Both the position numbers and the translations under genes were made by a program. 64,000 nucleotides of DNA from Anaerolineales bacterium (GTDB lineage Bacteria; Chloroflexota; Anaerolineae; Anaerolineales; UBA11579), in the NCBI GenBank assembly GCA_019637805.1, contig JAHBVB010000002.1, positions 575,981 through 639,980 of the forward strand, written 5' to 3'. Within the stretch, counting starts at the first letter, position 1. Each line of letters opens with the position of its first letter. This document shows positions 8,801 to 15,576 of the stretch, piece by piece. A model generated the notes under the pieces. It was not told the DNA's origin. It was given only the letters and a program-made list of their open reading frames with translations, and did no database searches.

Positions 8801-10923
8801 CCCGGCAGAGCCAGGGCGGCGCGCAGGCTGCTTTCGGCGGCGGGGATTTGAGAGTCCAGCGCCAGCTGGGCGCGGGCCAGGTCCAGCAGCAATTGCGCAT
8901 CTTGCGGATAGGCCGCCTGCGCCAGACTGAGCGCGGAGAGGGCCAGTTGGTGTTCCCCGGTTTGCAGCCACAGCTGGCCCAACTGGCGGGCGATCTGCGC
9001 ATTCTCTGGGAACACATTGTGGGCCGCCTGCAGGCATAGGCGCGCCTCTTCGGATTGGTCAAGCTGCAAGTACAGCTCTGCGCGTTGCAGGGCGATTTCC
9101 TGGGCCAGTTTTCCCTCAGCCTCGTCTTGCGCCAGTTGTGCGGCCAGCTCCAAGGCTTGCAGGGCGGGGTGCTGCTGGCCGAGAGCCAGATAAATGCCGG
9201 CCAGCCTGGCTTGCAGCCCGGCAGTCACCGGGCAATATTGCAGAGCAGTCGTCAGGCTGGCCAGGGCGGCCTCATGGCGGTCTTTGGCTTGCTGCAGATC
9301 GACCAGCGCCACCCAGGCATCCAACTGGGTGGGCGATAATTCCGTAGCGCGCTGCAGGTACTCTGCCGCGCTTTCTTCGTCGCCTTCGGTCAGCAGGGCG
9401 CGACCCATCAAGGCCAGGGCGCGACCGCTGCCCGGGCGCAGGGCCAGAGCCTGCTGGCTGGCGGCCAGAGTTTCCGCAGGTTGGCCGGCGGCCAAAGCAA
9501 CCGCGGCCAGCGCCAGCCAATCTTCGAAAGTGGGTTGGTCGGCATGCTCCAGCGCGGCTTTCCATTCGATCAGTGCATCTTCGGGCGCGTCTTCCTGCAG
9601 CGCCTCAGCCAGCAAGCGGCGGATGGCGCTGTCTTCTGGGGCCAGGGCGCTGGCCAATTGGGCATGGGCCAGTCCTTCTGCCTGGTCGCCGTTCTCGAAG
9701 AGCAGCTTGCTGAGCAAAGCGGCATTTTGAGCATCGTTGCCTTGCAGCTCCAGCGCAGCCTTGGCGGCCGACTCAGCCTCGAGGCGCAGGTCCATGCTAA
9801 CGAAGAATTCGCCCAGTTCATGCAGTAGGCGCACCTTTTCCATGTCTTCGGCGGTGCTGCCTTTTTTGCCGGCGGCTTGCAGGGCTGCCAGCGCCATTTC
9901 TTTGGCTTCGTCCTCCTCGCCGGACTTTAGCGAGACCTTGGCGGCAGACAATAAGGCCGCTGGGCGGCGGGAGACTTGCTTGGCAGCCGCCAGTATCTTG
10001 GGGTCTGCCATCTGGGCGCTGACCTGCACGAAGGCCAGGGTTTCGGCATCTTCGCCATTGGCTTCAGCCACTTTGGCGGCCAGATCCATTTGCAGCTGCT
10101 GTGAGACTTCCCAGGCGGCTTGCAGCAGGGGGGCGGCGCGCTCGGCCTGCCCACCGATCTGGTAGACCTCGGCTTGCAACAAGAGGCGCTGGATCTCGCT
10201 GAGATCGTCGCTGCGCTCTCCTGCAGCCACCAGATCGTCCAGCATGAATTGGGCGGCCTGCTGGGCCAGCTCGGGAGCATAGGGCGCCAGGGCACGCAGC
10301 AGGTCGATCAACTGGGTCAGTGGATACCCCTGGATGATCTCCAGCAAGTGAGCTGCTTGCACATCCAGCGGGTAGGGGTTGGCGATCAACGCATGCAACC
10401 CGATGGGATGCAGGGCAGCCTGGGAGGGCGCCAGCAGCGTTTCCAGCAGTTCGTGCGAGCGTGGCGTGACGCCCAACAAGCAGGCGGCAGGCAGCAGCCA
10501 GTAGTCTGCTTGGGCGATGCTCAGGTCATGCGGCAGTTGTTCCCAGCTGTTGAGCAGGCGGCGGCGCTCGCGCAGGGCCAGGGCCAACAGGGTGGCCTGG
10601 CGCAGGTCCGGCGCACTGGCAGCCGTCGGGTCGGCGGCCAGTTGTTCATAGGCAGCCGCGGCTTGGTAACGCAGCTTCTCGCTGACGGGCTGCATAGGGT
10701 CAGCGCGCAGTGCGTCAAACTGATCTGCGTGACCCAGTTGCAACAGTCCAAGGAAGGCAGGCGCCCAACGGCTGCGCTCGCCAGCGGCCGCATCCAGTGC
10801 GGCCGCACCCAGCGCACCCTGCAGCTCTGCCCACACCTGGGCATTGTTGCGCAGGGCGGCCACCACCACCGGCCAATCAGCCTGCGGCAGGCGCTTTTTG
10901 ATGTCAGCGATGAAGGCGGTCAT
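5812..10923 (-). CDS. Giant TPR alpha-solenoid protein (1703 aa)
   Basis: Essentially the whole length is tetratricopeptide-like helical pairs, recognisable from repeated patterns such as ALEKAVELAPDQASYLLTLA and AEQALRRAANLAPRDRDIQR. I see no enzymatic domain, signal peptide or membrane segment, so it should be a large scaffold for protein binding. The frame is open further upstream, to a GTG at 11217, but that part overlaps the preceding gene in another frame and is His/Arg-rich nonsense. The ATG at 10923 (MTAFIADIKKRLPQADWP) is the sensible start, 26 bp after the membrane gene. It is coupled to the downstream gingipain-like gene by TAATG. The function is unknown; the pairing suggests it recruits or restrains the peptidase. 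Confidence 0.85.
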   Translation of the reverse strand: MTAFIADIKKRLPQADWPVVVAALRNNAQVWAELQGALGAAALDAAAGERSRWAPAFLGLLQLGHADQFDALRADPMQPVSEKLRYQAAAAYEQLAADPTAASAPDLRQATLLALALRERRRLLNSWEQLPHDLSIAQADYWLLPAACLLGVTPRSHELLETLLAPSQAALHPIGLHALIANPYPLDVQAAHLLEIIQGYPLTQLIDLLRALAPYAPELAQQAAQFMLDDLVAAGERSDDLSEIQRLLLQAEVYQIGGQAERAAPLLQAAWEVSQQLQMDLAAKVAEANGEDAETLAFVQVSAQMADPKILAAAKQVSRRPAALLSAAKVSLKSGEEDEAKEMALAALQAAGKKGSTAEDMEKVRLLHELGEFFVSMDLRLEAESAAKAALELQGNDAQNAALLSKLLFENGDQAEGLAHAQLASALAPEDSAIRRLLAEALQEDAPEDALIEWKAALEHADQPTFEDWLALAAVALAAGQPAETLAASQQALALRPGSGRALALMGRALLTEGDEESAAEYLQRATELSPTQLDAWVALVDLQQAKDRHEAALASLTTALQYCPVTAGLQARLAGIYLALGQQHPALQALELAAQLAQDEAEGKLAQEIALQRAELYLQLDQSEEARLCLQAAHNVFPENAQIARQLGQLWLQTGEHQLALSALSLAQAAYPQDAQLLLDLARAQLALDSQIPAAESSLRAALALPGAPAEAAGLLAEALATQGRQTEAITQYDAAQQTELGKQADWRKRLLLGKAQAEMKQGDAKAAIDTLEILDIHEPGDLQVLQALCAANQLAGRPEQAALLAQKVYLGQPEDEETILWFAEQMDALGKSAEACRALSKQVVAGSPSPRLAFGLGKLQWNGATQAIALSTFKSILDSGDSQILSQTAEFLRQNGQAKESIAYYQKALKLEPLNADWLLGLSQAYSRAEQPGKALSALEKALDIAPAKPALLSAKAGVLLQLDRPQAALEALSAALELRPSDASLLHAKAQLLRQQADWFGALQAAEAALQHHPGQADYIQNAAELALLNLYDQRAAEILAGTDLSESADLLYLQAELHLSAGMEVAATEQLTALHTLVPLDSARLLALQVRLAAARGDLSTARAEFGQASQPSRTPDVFSLLGLAAAAESLNDWDTSIDLHNRLGKEHPGLPAAQFGLGRALVRQAEWQHLCRAAGATRGLPAATLNEEAYGTASKAFQAAGLANNDPRMQAHLAGWLQRAALRFGQAVDLQGLPAEYPACAGEAAALLFALGEQSHQVQYLLQPHWDAPEVLLQRALSPDSGDSYGLLQAAASQMPRVAPVQALAAQQALQAGETERALHYIQVALSLWPEQPAWQALAGKLQHSQGRLAEASQHFQLAAELEPEQAEHFFSLGMAQSEARLLPAAIDNLEKAVELAPDQASYLLTLAQAKRQSGDAVAAKSLAERAQQAAPQDPAALILQAQLTLEGDDAPRAKNIIQQALELAPRDADALRIFGEALYALGQSSDAVAVLERAAQHAADEVPLLLRRAQLLAQSEGLQALKQLARKHADRVEVQFALSQMLALMGDLPAAVQSAQSALKAAAGSASNLLASIEFHLGQLLKQAGNLDQALHHLDEAARLAPQLFDAHMERARVFLARRQHTAALNAFEQAAKAAPQAAAPHYEAALALKDAKDYPAAEQALRRAANLAPRDRDIQRQLAAVMAMNLVQQPQTIGAG

Positions 10924-10949
10924 GAGCGCCGTTCCGATGCCAGCGCGGC

Positions 10950-11282
10950 TTAGCCGGCCCAGTTGACTTGCAGCACGACCCAGTAGGCAGCGGCCATCAT
11001 GCCCAGGCCCAGCGCAGTCATGAAAATGCCTACGCCAGCGGCCGTGCGCACCAGGGTCGAAACCGTGTCCAGCAGGGCGGTGGCGTTGCTGACCAGGGCG
11101 GAGACATCTTCGGCGATGCCCTTCTGGACCATCTTGGTGGCCGTGTTGCTGATGTTCTTGATGTCTTTGTTCATGGTGCGGGTCAGCAGCACGAACAAAC
11201 CAATGGTGAGCGTGCACATGCCCAGAAAGAACATGGCGGCGCCCATGACCAGCAGCGTATCGGTTTGGGTGATTTCGTACAT
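10950..11282 (-). CDS. Small two-helix membrane protein, first gene of the TPR/peptidase cluster
   Basis: A 110-residue protein with one hydrophobic helix near the N-terminus (LLVMGAAMFFLGMCTLTIGL), a central polar amphipathic region (about residues 37-80, rich in Asn, Thr and Asp) and a second hydrophobic helix near the C-terminus (GIFMTALGLGMMAAAYWVVL). The start at 11282 (MYEITQ) is chosen because AGGAG is seven bases upstream of it, while the other ATG at 11288 lies almost on top of that site. It is the first gene of the unit, followed by the giant TPR gene. I do not recognise the family. It may anchor the TPR scaffold to the membrane. Confidence 0.75.
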   Translation of the reverse strand: MYEITQTDTLLVMGAAMFFLGMCTLTIGLFVLLTRTMNKDIKNISNTATKMVQKGIAEDVSALVSNATALLDTVSTLVRTAAGVGIFMTALGLGMMAAAYWVVLQVNWAG

Positions 11283-11380
11283 CGTCATTCTCCTGTCAAA
11301 GGTTTGCCTGCAGAAGCAGACAAATGCCTAGTTGCAAGATGCATGCCTAAATTTGCTTTCGGCGGCAAGCACAGGAAGGA

Positions 11381-11409
11381 TTGACGTAAGTTACGCTTGA
11401 AGCTACAAT
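11381..11409 (+). promoter_or_regulatory. Strong sigma-70-type promoter for rplY
   Basis: TTGACG (11381-11386), a 17-bp spacer and TACAAT (11404-11409). The start of transcription should fall near 11416, giving a leader of about 145 nt before rplY. The divergent TPR/peptidase cluster begins 99 bp away on the other side. Confidence 0.75.
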
Positions 11410-11415
11410 TTGGAC

Positions 11416-11559
11416 CGAAACGTCTCCGGCTGGAGGCGTTTTTGGCGGATGGCGGCAGTGGTTGCCCCTGAAGCTTAGTGTGCAACCGGCAACCGTGCCG
11501 GACCTGTCGGGACGAAGGTAACCGATCTCGGTGAGAGGCGTCCCCAAGGAAGGTTTTTG
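11416..11559 (+). promoter_or_regulatory. Structured 5' leader of rplY with early terminator-like hairpin
   Basis: The first element is an 8-bp stem (ACGTCTCC, 11420-11427, with GGAGGCGT, 11432-11439) followed by TTTTT, which looks like an attenuator right at the transcript start. Further stems can be drawn: GGTTGC/GCAACC, CCGGCA/TGCCGG, and GGGACG/CGTCCC enclosing ACCG-ATCT-CGGT just before the AAGGAAGG ribosome site (11546-11553). I could not match it to a riboswitch class I know. It is probably a control region for L25 synthesis. Confidence 0.5.
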
Positions 11560-12180
11560 ATGGAAGATTTTTATGTAAAGGCCACTCGGCGCACATTGAC
11601 TGGCAAGAAGGTCAGCCAGCTGCGCACCCAAGGCAAAACCCCGGCGATCATCTACGGGCGTACTGTGGAAAAGCCGATTGCGATCACACTGGACCGCTTG
11701 GATCTGGCCAAGGTGCTGCGCAAGGCGAGCTATTCCAGCTTGATCACGATTGATCTGGAAGGCGAGAAGTACAGCGCACTAGTGCGTGACTTCCAGATGG
11801 ATAAGATCCTGGGCGACTTGACCCATGTGGATTTCCTGGCTGTCTCCCTCACGGACAAGGTGCGTACGGAAGTGCGCATCATCCTGGAAGGCAAAGCCCC
11901 AGTGGTCAGCAACCTGAATGGTATGCTGGTGACTGGCTTGGAATCGGTGGAAGTAGAGAGCCTGCCCCAGGACCTGCCGGATCACTTTGTGGTCGATGTG
12001 TCCACCCTGGTGGAATACGGCGATACGATCTTTGTACGCGACCTGGTGGCCCCGGCAAACGTCGAAATTCTGACCGACCCGGACGAGCTGATCGTGGTGA
12101 GCGCTGCCCCGGCAGTCGAAGAAACCAGCAGAAGCGAAGGCCTGGCCCCGGCCGCAGAAGCCGAGAAATCCGAAGAGTAA
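11560..12180 (+). CDS. rplY: 50S ribosomal protein L25 / general stress protein Ctc
   Basis: Binds 5S rRNA in the large subunit. The N-terminal L25 domain (about residues 1-90) shows the family run VKATRRTLTGKKVSQLR, GKTPAIIYG and YSSLITIDLEG. The long beta-rich C-terminal TL5/Ctc domain follows, with the usual acidic Glu/Ala tail (206 aa in all, typical of the long form). The ATG at 11560 follows AAGGAAGG; a TTG one codon earlier is less likely. It is transcribed alone from a strong promoter through a structured leader and ends at a strong terminator. Confidence 0.93.
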   Translation: MEDFYVKATRRTLTGKKVSQLRTQGKTPAIIYGRTVEKPIAITLDRLDLAKVLRKASYSSLITIDLEGEKYSALVRDFQMDKILGDLTHVDFLAVSLTDKVRTEVRIILEGKAPVVSNLNGMLVTGLESVEVESLPQDLPDHFVVDVSTLVEYGDTIFVRDLVAPANVEILTDPDELIVVSAAPAVEETSRSEGLAPAAEAEKSEE

Positions 12181-12193
12181 GTCTGTTAGTCTG

Positions 12194-12226
12194 AAAAAGA
12201 GCCCGCCAATTAGGCGGGCTCTTTTT
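12194..12226. terminator. Bidirectional intrinsic terminator
   Basis: A 14-bp perfect stem (AAAAAGAGCCCGCC and complement) closes an AATTA loop, with T tracts on both strands. It lies between convergent rplY and the NUDIX gene. Confidence 0.9.
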
Positions 12227-12228
12227 GT

Positions 12229-12828
12229 TCACGACCCCAACGCGTCGAGGAAATTCAGTGTGATGCGGGCAGTCAGCCCCCAAAGCAATTCGCGGTCATA
12301 TTCGGTGAAGTAGACCACGTTGAGTGTATGCCCATCCGGCGCGATGCGCTGGCGTTCTTCACGGTTGGCCGGGTCTGCCAGCCAGGCCAGCGGGATGGTG
12401 AAAGCGCGCTGCACCTCACTGCCTTGCAGATGCAGCTCAAAGGGCCAGGGGATCACGCCCACAACCGGGGTGACCCGGTAGTTGCTGATCGTGATGAATT
12501 CCTCCATGTGGCCCAGCAGGCGCACGCCGCTGGGTTCCAGGCCGATCTCTTCCTGAGCCTCGCGCAGCGCGGCTTGTTCGGGTTGAGTTTCATGCGGATC
12601 CAGGCGGCCGCCGGGGAAGGCCACCTGACCGCTGTGCATGTCGCCCTGCACCTGGGCGCGCAAAATGTAAAGCAGGTGCCATTCGTCATTTTGGCGCAGG
12701 AGCGGGATGAGCACCGCCGCGGGACGCGGCTCGGTTTCGCCGTGCAGCTCGCGATAGGGGCTGATATACGGGTCGGCGGCGCGCGTCGCCAAGCGCTGGC
12801 GGATGGTGTCTTCGCTGAGGTTATGCAT
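12229..12828 (-). CDS. NUDIX hydrolase, CoA-diphosphatase-like (NudL/YeaB type)
   Basis: A 199-residue NUDIX protein. The NUDIX box runs from GGRLDPHE through AALREAQEEIGL and keeps the REUXEEXGU metal ligands. Just before it is HSGQVAFPGG, the extra signature of coenzyme A pyrophosphatases, which split CoA into 4'-phosphopantetheine and 3',5'-ADP. It is the last gene of the minus-strand operon that starts with the cysteine desulfurase, and it overlaps the zinc-ribbon gene by 8 bp. Substrate choice within the NUDIX family is inferred from that one motif. Confidence 0.82.
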   Translation of the reverse strand: MHNLSEDTIRQRLATRAADPYISPYRELHGETEPRPAAVLIPLLRQNDEWHLLYILRAQVQGDMHSGQVAFPGGRLDPHETQPEQAALREAQEEIGLEPSGVRLLGHMEEFITISNYRVTPVVGVIPWPFELHLQGSEVQRAFTIPLAWLADPANREERQRIAPDGHTLNVVYFTEYDRELLWGLTARITLNFLDALGS

Positions 12829-13390
12829 CGGGCAACACCAGGATGCTGGCGCAGTAACTGCATTGGCTGGCCTGGCCGCGCCGAACCGGCAGCGGGCTCA
12901 GGCTGGCGTTGGCTCCGCAGTAGGGGCAGGTCTGGGCCGGTGGGGCTGCGTCGCCAGCGGGTTGCTGCGCCAGCCAAGTTGCAAGCTCTTTTACGGCTTC
13001 AGGGGCGGCTTCGCCTTCTTGCGCATCCTGCAAGTAGCGTTGGCCCTGGCTGTGCAGCAGCGGCCCGCGCTCCTGGGCCGAGAGCAGTTCCAGGCCGCGG
13101 CGGGCCTGAGCCAGCGAAGCCGCCGCATCGCCCGCCAAGAGCAGGGCATGGGCGGCCTGCAAATGCAGCATCGGGGCCGGGTAGACAATGCCGAGGTCGT
13201 GGGCTTTGACAGCGATGTCTGTGAAGATTTCCGCGGCGCGGCGGTGCTCTCCGAGGGTCAGCAGGTGATTGGCATGGTGCAGCTCGCGCTGGATGCGCGG
13301 ATTGAGGGCGCGTCCCGGCAGCATGCGGCGAGGGTTTTTGTCTTGCTGCGGGCGGCCAAATGGGCCGGGACGTTCGTAGCGTTTGCGCAT
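12821..13390 (-). CDS. Helical-repeat protein with C-terminal zinc ribbon, unknown function
   Basis: A 189-residue protein. A basic Arg-rich start (MRKRYERPGPFGRP) is followed by helix pairs resembling TPR units (HHANHLLTLGEHRRAAEIF, LHLQAAHALLLAGDAAASLA). The C-terminus is a four-cysteine knuckle: CPYCGA, a spacer of about 18 residues, then CSYCAS, which probably binds one zinc. The start overlaps the stop of trmI (ATGA) and the end overlaps the NUDIX gene, so it is translated from the same operon message. I do not recognise the family. Confidence 0.75.
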   Translation of the reverse strand: MRKRYERPGPFGRPQQDKNPRRMLPGRALNPRIQRELHHANHLLTLGEHRRAAEIFTDIAVKAHDLGIVYPAPMLHLQAAHALLLAGDAAASLAQARRGLELLSAQERGPLLHSQGQRYLQDAQEGEAAPEAVKELATWLAQQPAGDAAPPAQTCPYCGANASLSPLPVRRGQASQCSYCASILVLPDA

Positions 13391-14193
13391 CAGTCCTCTG
13401 CCTCATTTTGGCCGGCGACCAACTTGCGGGCGAAGATGAGGAAACCGGTGTGGCCGGTCATATTGTCCACGGGTCGCAGGCGGGCGGCGATGGGTTGGTA
13501 ATAGCGGTGCAAGATCTCTGAAACTTCCAGAAAGCCGAAATCGTGCTGTTTCAGCGCCGTGATCAGCAGGCTGACCTGGTTGGTGGTGGGCAGCAGGCTG
13601 CCAAAGAAGCCGCCGGACTGCAGGGCGGCGCGCACCTGGGCCAGATAATCCTCCGGGTTGGGCAGATCCAGGAAGACGGCTTGCAGGTCCTGTTCGCCAA
13701 ACCCATCGGCGGCGTCGCCCACTTGAAAGGTGACGCGTTGGGCCAGACCAAGCTGTTCCAGGTTCCTGCGGGCCGCCGCCTGGGTCTCGGCGCGGCGTTC
13801 GTAGCTGAAGACATGGCCCTGGTCGCCCACGGCGTGGGCCAAAGCGGCGGTCAGCGCGCCCGAGCCGGTGCCGGCTTCCAATACGCGACTGCCCGGACCG
13901 ATGCCGAGACTGAGCAATGTGTAGCCGATGTCCTTGGGGTAGACCACTTGAGTGACGCGCTCTATGTCGCGGAGAACATCGTCCAGCGCCGGCTGCAAGA
14001 GGATGAAGTGCTTGCCCAAGTGGCTGAAGACACGGCTGCCCCATTCCTGGCCGATCAGATCGTCGTGGGCCAGAATGCCGTGCATGGTTTCGATGCGGCC
14101 GCCGGGAGCAAGCTGGGCAGTCATGGTTTGGCCGCGCGGGCCGAGCAAATGGGCCAGGTCGCCGGCCTGGGCGTGGCTATGACGGGTGGCCAT
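13390..14193 (-). CDS. trmI: tRNA (adenine-58-N1)-methyltransferase TrmI
   Basis: Methylates A58 in the T loop of tRNA using S-adenosylmethionine. The N-terminal beta domain (MHGILAHDDLIGQEWGSRV) is followed by a Rossmann methyltransferase: VYPKDIGYTLLSLGIGPGSRVLEAGTG with the SAM-binding GTGSGALT loop, an acidic SYE strand end, and the family motif DLPNPEDYL in place of the more usual DLPxPW. The 267-residue length is normal. It lies in one operon with mnmA and the cysteine desulfurase, so tRNA modification is the shared theme. Confidence 0.92.
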   Translation of the reverse strand: MATRHSHAQAGDLAHLLGPRGQTMTAQLAPGGRIETMHGILAHDDLIGQEWGSRVFSHLGKHFILLQPALDDVLRDIERVTQVVYPKDIGYTLLSLGIGPGSRVLEAGTGSGALTAALAHAVGDQGHVFSYERRAETQAAARRNLEQLGLAQRVTFQVGDAADGFGEQDLQAVFLDLPNPEDYLAQVRAALQSGGFFGSLLPTTNQVSLLITALKQHDFGFLEVSEILHRYYQPIAARLRPVDNMTGHTGFLIFARKLVAGQNEAED

Positions 14194-14194
14194 G

Positions 14195-14461
14195 CTAATA
14201 GCCCGGCTGGATCACGAAGAGCCAGTAGCCCAGGAACAAGGCGCCCAGCCCTCCCAGCACGCCTAAGCCGGCATAGAGTGGGCCGATCTGGAAAAGGCCG
14301 AGATCGAATTGGGCGGCCAGGCTGTGGCCGACCCAAAAGCCGCCCCAGGCCAGGCCCAGATAGAGCAGCAACCGGCCCAGGCTGCCGCCGCGCCAGAGAT
14401 GGAAGGCGGCGCCCAGCAGAGTGGCCAAGGTAGCGCCAAGGAGAAATGAAGGCAGTGTCAT
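14195..14461 (-). CDS. Small three-helix membrane protein, unknown function
   Basis: An 88-residue, very hydrophobic protein with about three membrane segments (SFLLGATLATLLGAAFHL; LLLYLGLAWGGFWVGHSLAA; AGLGVLGGLGALFLGYWLFVI). It starts inside the stop codon of mnmA (ATGA overlap) and ends 1 bp before trmI, so it is part of that operon. It resembles the short, poorly conserved membrane proteins common in this phylum; no function can be read from it. Confidence 0.7.
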   Translation of the reverse strand: MTLPSFLLGATLATLLGAAFHLWRGGSLGRLLLYLGLAWGGFWVGHSLAAQFDLGLFQIGPLYAGLGVLGGLGALFLGYWLFVIQPGY

Positions 14462-15576
14462 TCGACGGCGACAGCGATCGGGCTGACGGGATGGGTTTGA
14501 GGTGATGGCTGGGCGATTAGGCCGCCGCCCAACACTTCCCCTTTAACGTAAAAGACCGCAGCCTGACCCGGCGTAATGTCGCGCAGGGGCTGGGCAAAGT
14601 CCACTTGGGCGCCGCCGTCTAGCAACGGAGTAACCCAGCCGGCGGCTTTGCGGGCACTGTAACGTATCTTGACCTCGGCTTCGAAGGGTGTTTGCGGCGC
14701 CATGCCGGACAGCCAGTTCACTGGGCCAGTCAACAGGCTGCGGCCGCCAAGCTCATCCTCAGAGCCGACCACCAGCGTGTTGCTGGCGATGTGCTTGGCG
14801 AGCACGTACAGCGGTTGGGCGGCGGGGATGCCCAGCCCCTTGCGCTGGCCGATGGTGTAGTGGGCCAGGCCGGTGTGCTCGCCGAGCTTGTGGCCGGCGC
14901 GGTCGGTGATCGGGCCGGGCTGGCTCAGCTGCGGCTGGTGGCGCCCTAAGAAGTCCCGGTAATCCTGGCCGGCCAGGAAGCATAGATCCTGGCTTTCCTT
15001 GGATGTGGCCGCCGGCAGGTTGAGATCGGCGGCGATTTGGCGTACTTCGGTTTTGGGCATGTCTCCCAAGGGAAAGAGGGCATGCTTGAGCTTGGCCTGG
15101 TTGAGCACATGCAGCACATAGGACTGGTCTTTGTGCTGGTCTACCGCCTCGAACAGACGCACTGGCTCTCCGGGTTGGCGCTGCAGCCGTACATAGTGCC
15201 CAGTGGCCAGGTAATCGGCGCCCAGCGCCAGGGCGCGTTCCAGCAGGAACTCCCAGCGGATCTGGCGGTTGCAGGCCAGGCAGGGGTTGGGTGTGCCGCC
15301 GGCGGCATAGCCGTCCAGAAAGGATTGCACCACGATGTTGCGAAAGCTTTCCTGGGCATTGACGGCGTAAAAGGGGATGCCAAGCTGGCCGGCGACGCGG
15401 CGGGCGATGGCCATCGATTCCGGCGTACAGCAGCGGTTGCTGGCTTCGCGGCCGGGCTCAGACCACAGGCGCAGCATCATGCCGCTGACCTGGTAGCCCT
15501 GCTGCTGGAGCAGGGCGGCCACCACGGAGCTGTCCACCCCGCCGCTCATGGCCACGACGACTTTGCCTTTGCTCAT
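14458..15576 (-). CDS. mnmA: tRNA-specific 2-thiouridylase MnmA
   Basis: Installs sulfur at C2 of the wobble uridine (s2U34) in tRNAs for Lys, Glu and Gln. The ATP-pyrophosphatase P-loop is SGGVDSS at residues 10-16. The two catalytic cysteines sit in TPNPCLACN and SQDLCFLAG, and YTIGQRKGLG is the typical tRNA-contact motif. The longer upstream frame overlaps the preceding gene, so the ATG at 15576 is chosen; it overlaps the desulfurase stop by 4 bp. The neighbouring desulfurase is the obvious sulfur donor. It is 372 aa, normal for the family. Confidence 0.95.
   Translation of the reverse strand: MSKGKVVVAMSGGVDSSVVAALLQQQGYQVSGMMLRLWSEPGREASNRCCTPESMAIARRVAGQLGIPFYAVNAQESFRNIVVQSFLDGYAAGGTPNPCLACNRQIRWEFLLERALALGADYLATGHYVRLQRQPGEPVRLFEAVDQHKDQSYVLHVLNQAKLKHALFPLGDMPKTEVRQIAADLNLPAATSKESQDLCFLAGQDYRDFLGRHQPQLSQPGPITDRAGHKLGEHTGLAHYTIGQRKGLGIPAAQPLYVLAKHIASNTLVVGSEDELGGRSLLTGPVNWLSGMAPQTPFEAEVKIRYSARKAAGWVTPLLDGGAQVDFAQPLRDITPGQAAVFYVKGEVLGGGLIAQPSPQTHPVSPIAVAVE

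Noticed and set aside
10924-11217. N-terminal extension of the giant TPR frame to a GTG at 11217
   Set aside because: It overlaps the membrane-protein gene in another frame and reads as His/Arg/Gly-rich nonsense. ATG 10923 starts a normal helical sequence.
11416-11559. Known riboswitch (SAM, cobalamin, c-di-GMP or guanidine class) before rplY
   Set aside because: Short strings such as GGCAACC or GGGACGAAGG resemble pieces of known classes, but the conserved cores and their order are missing.
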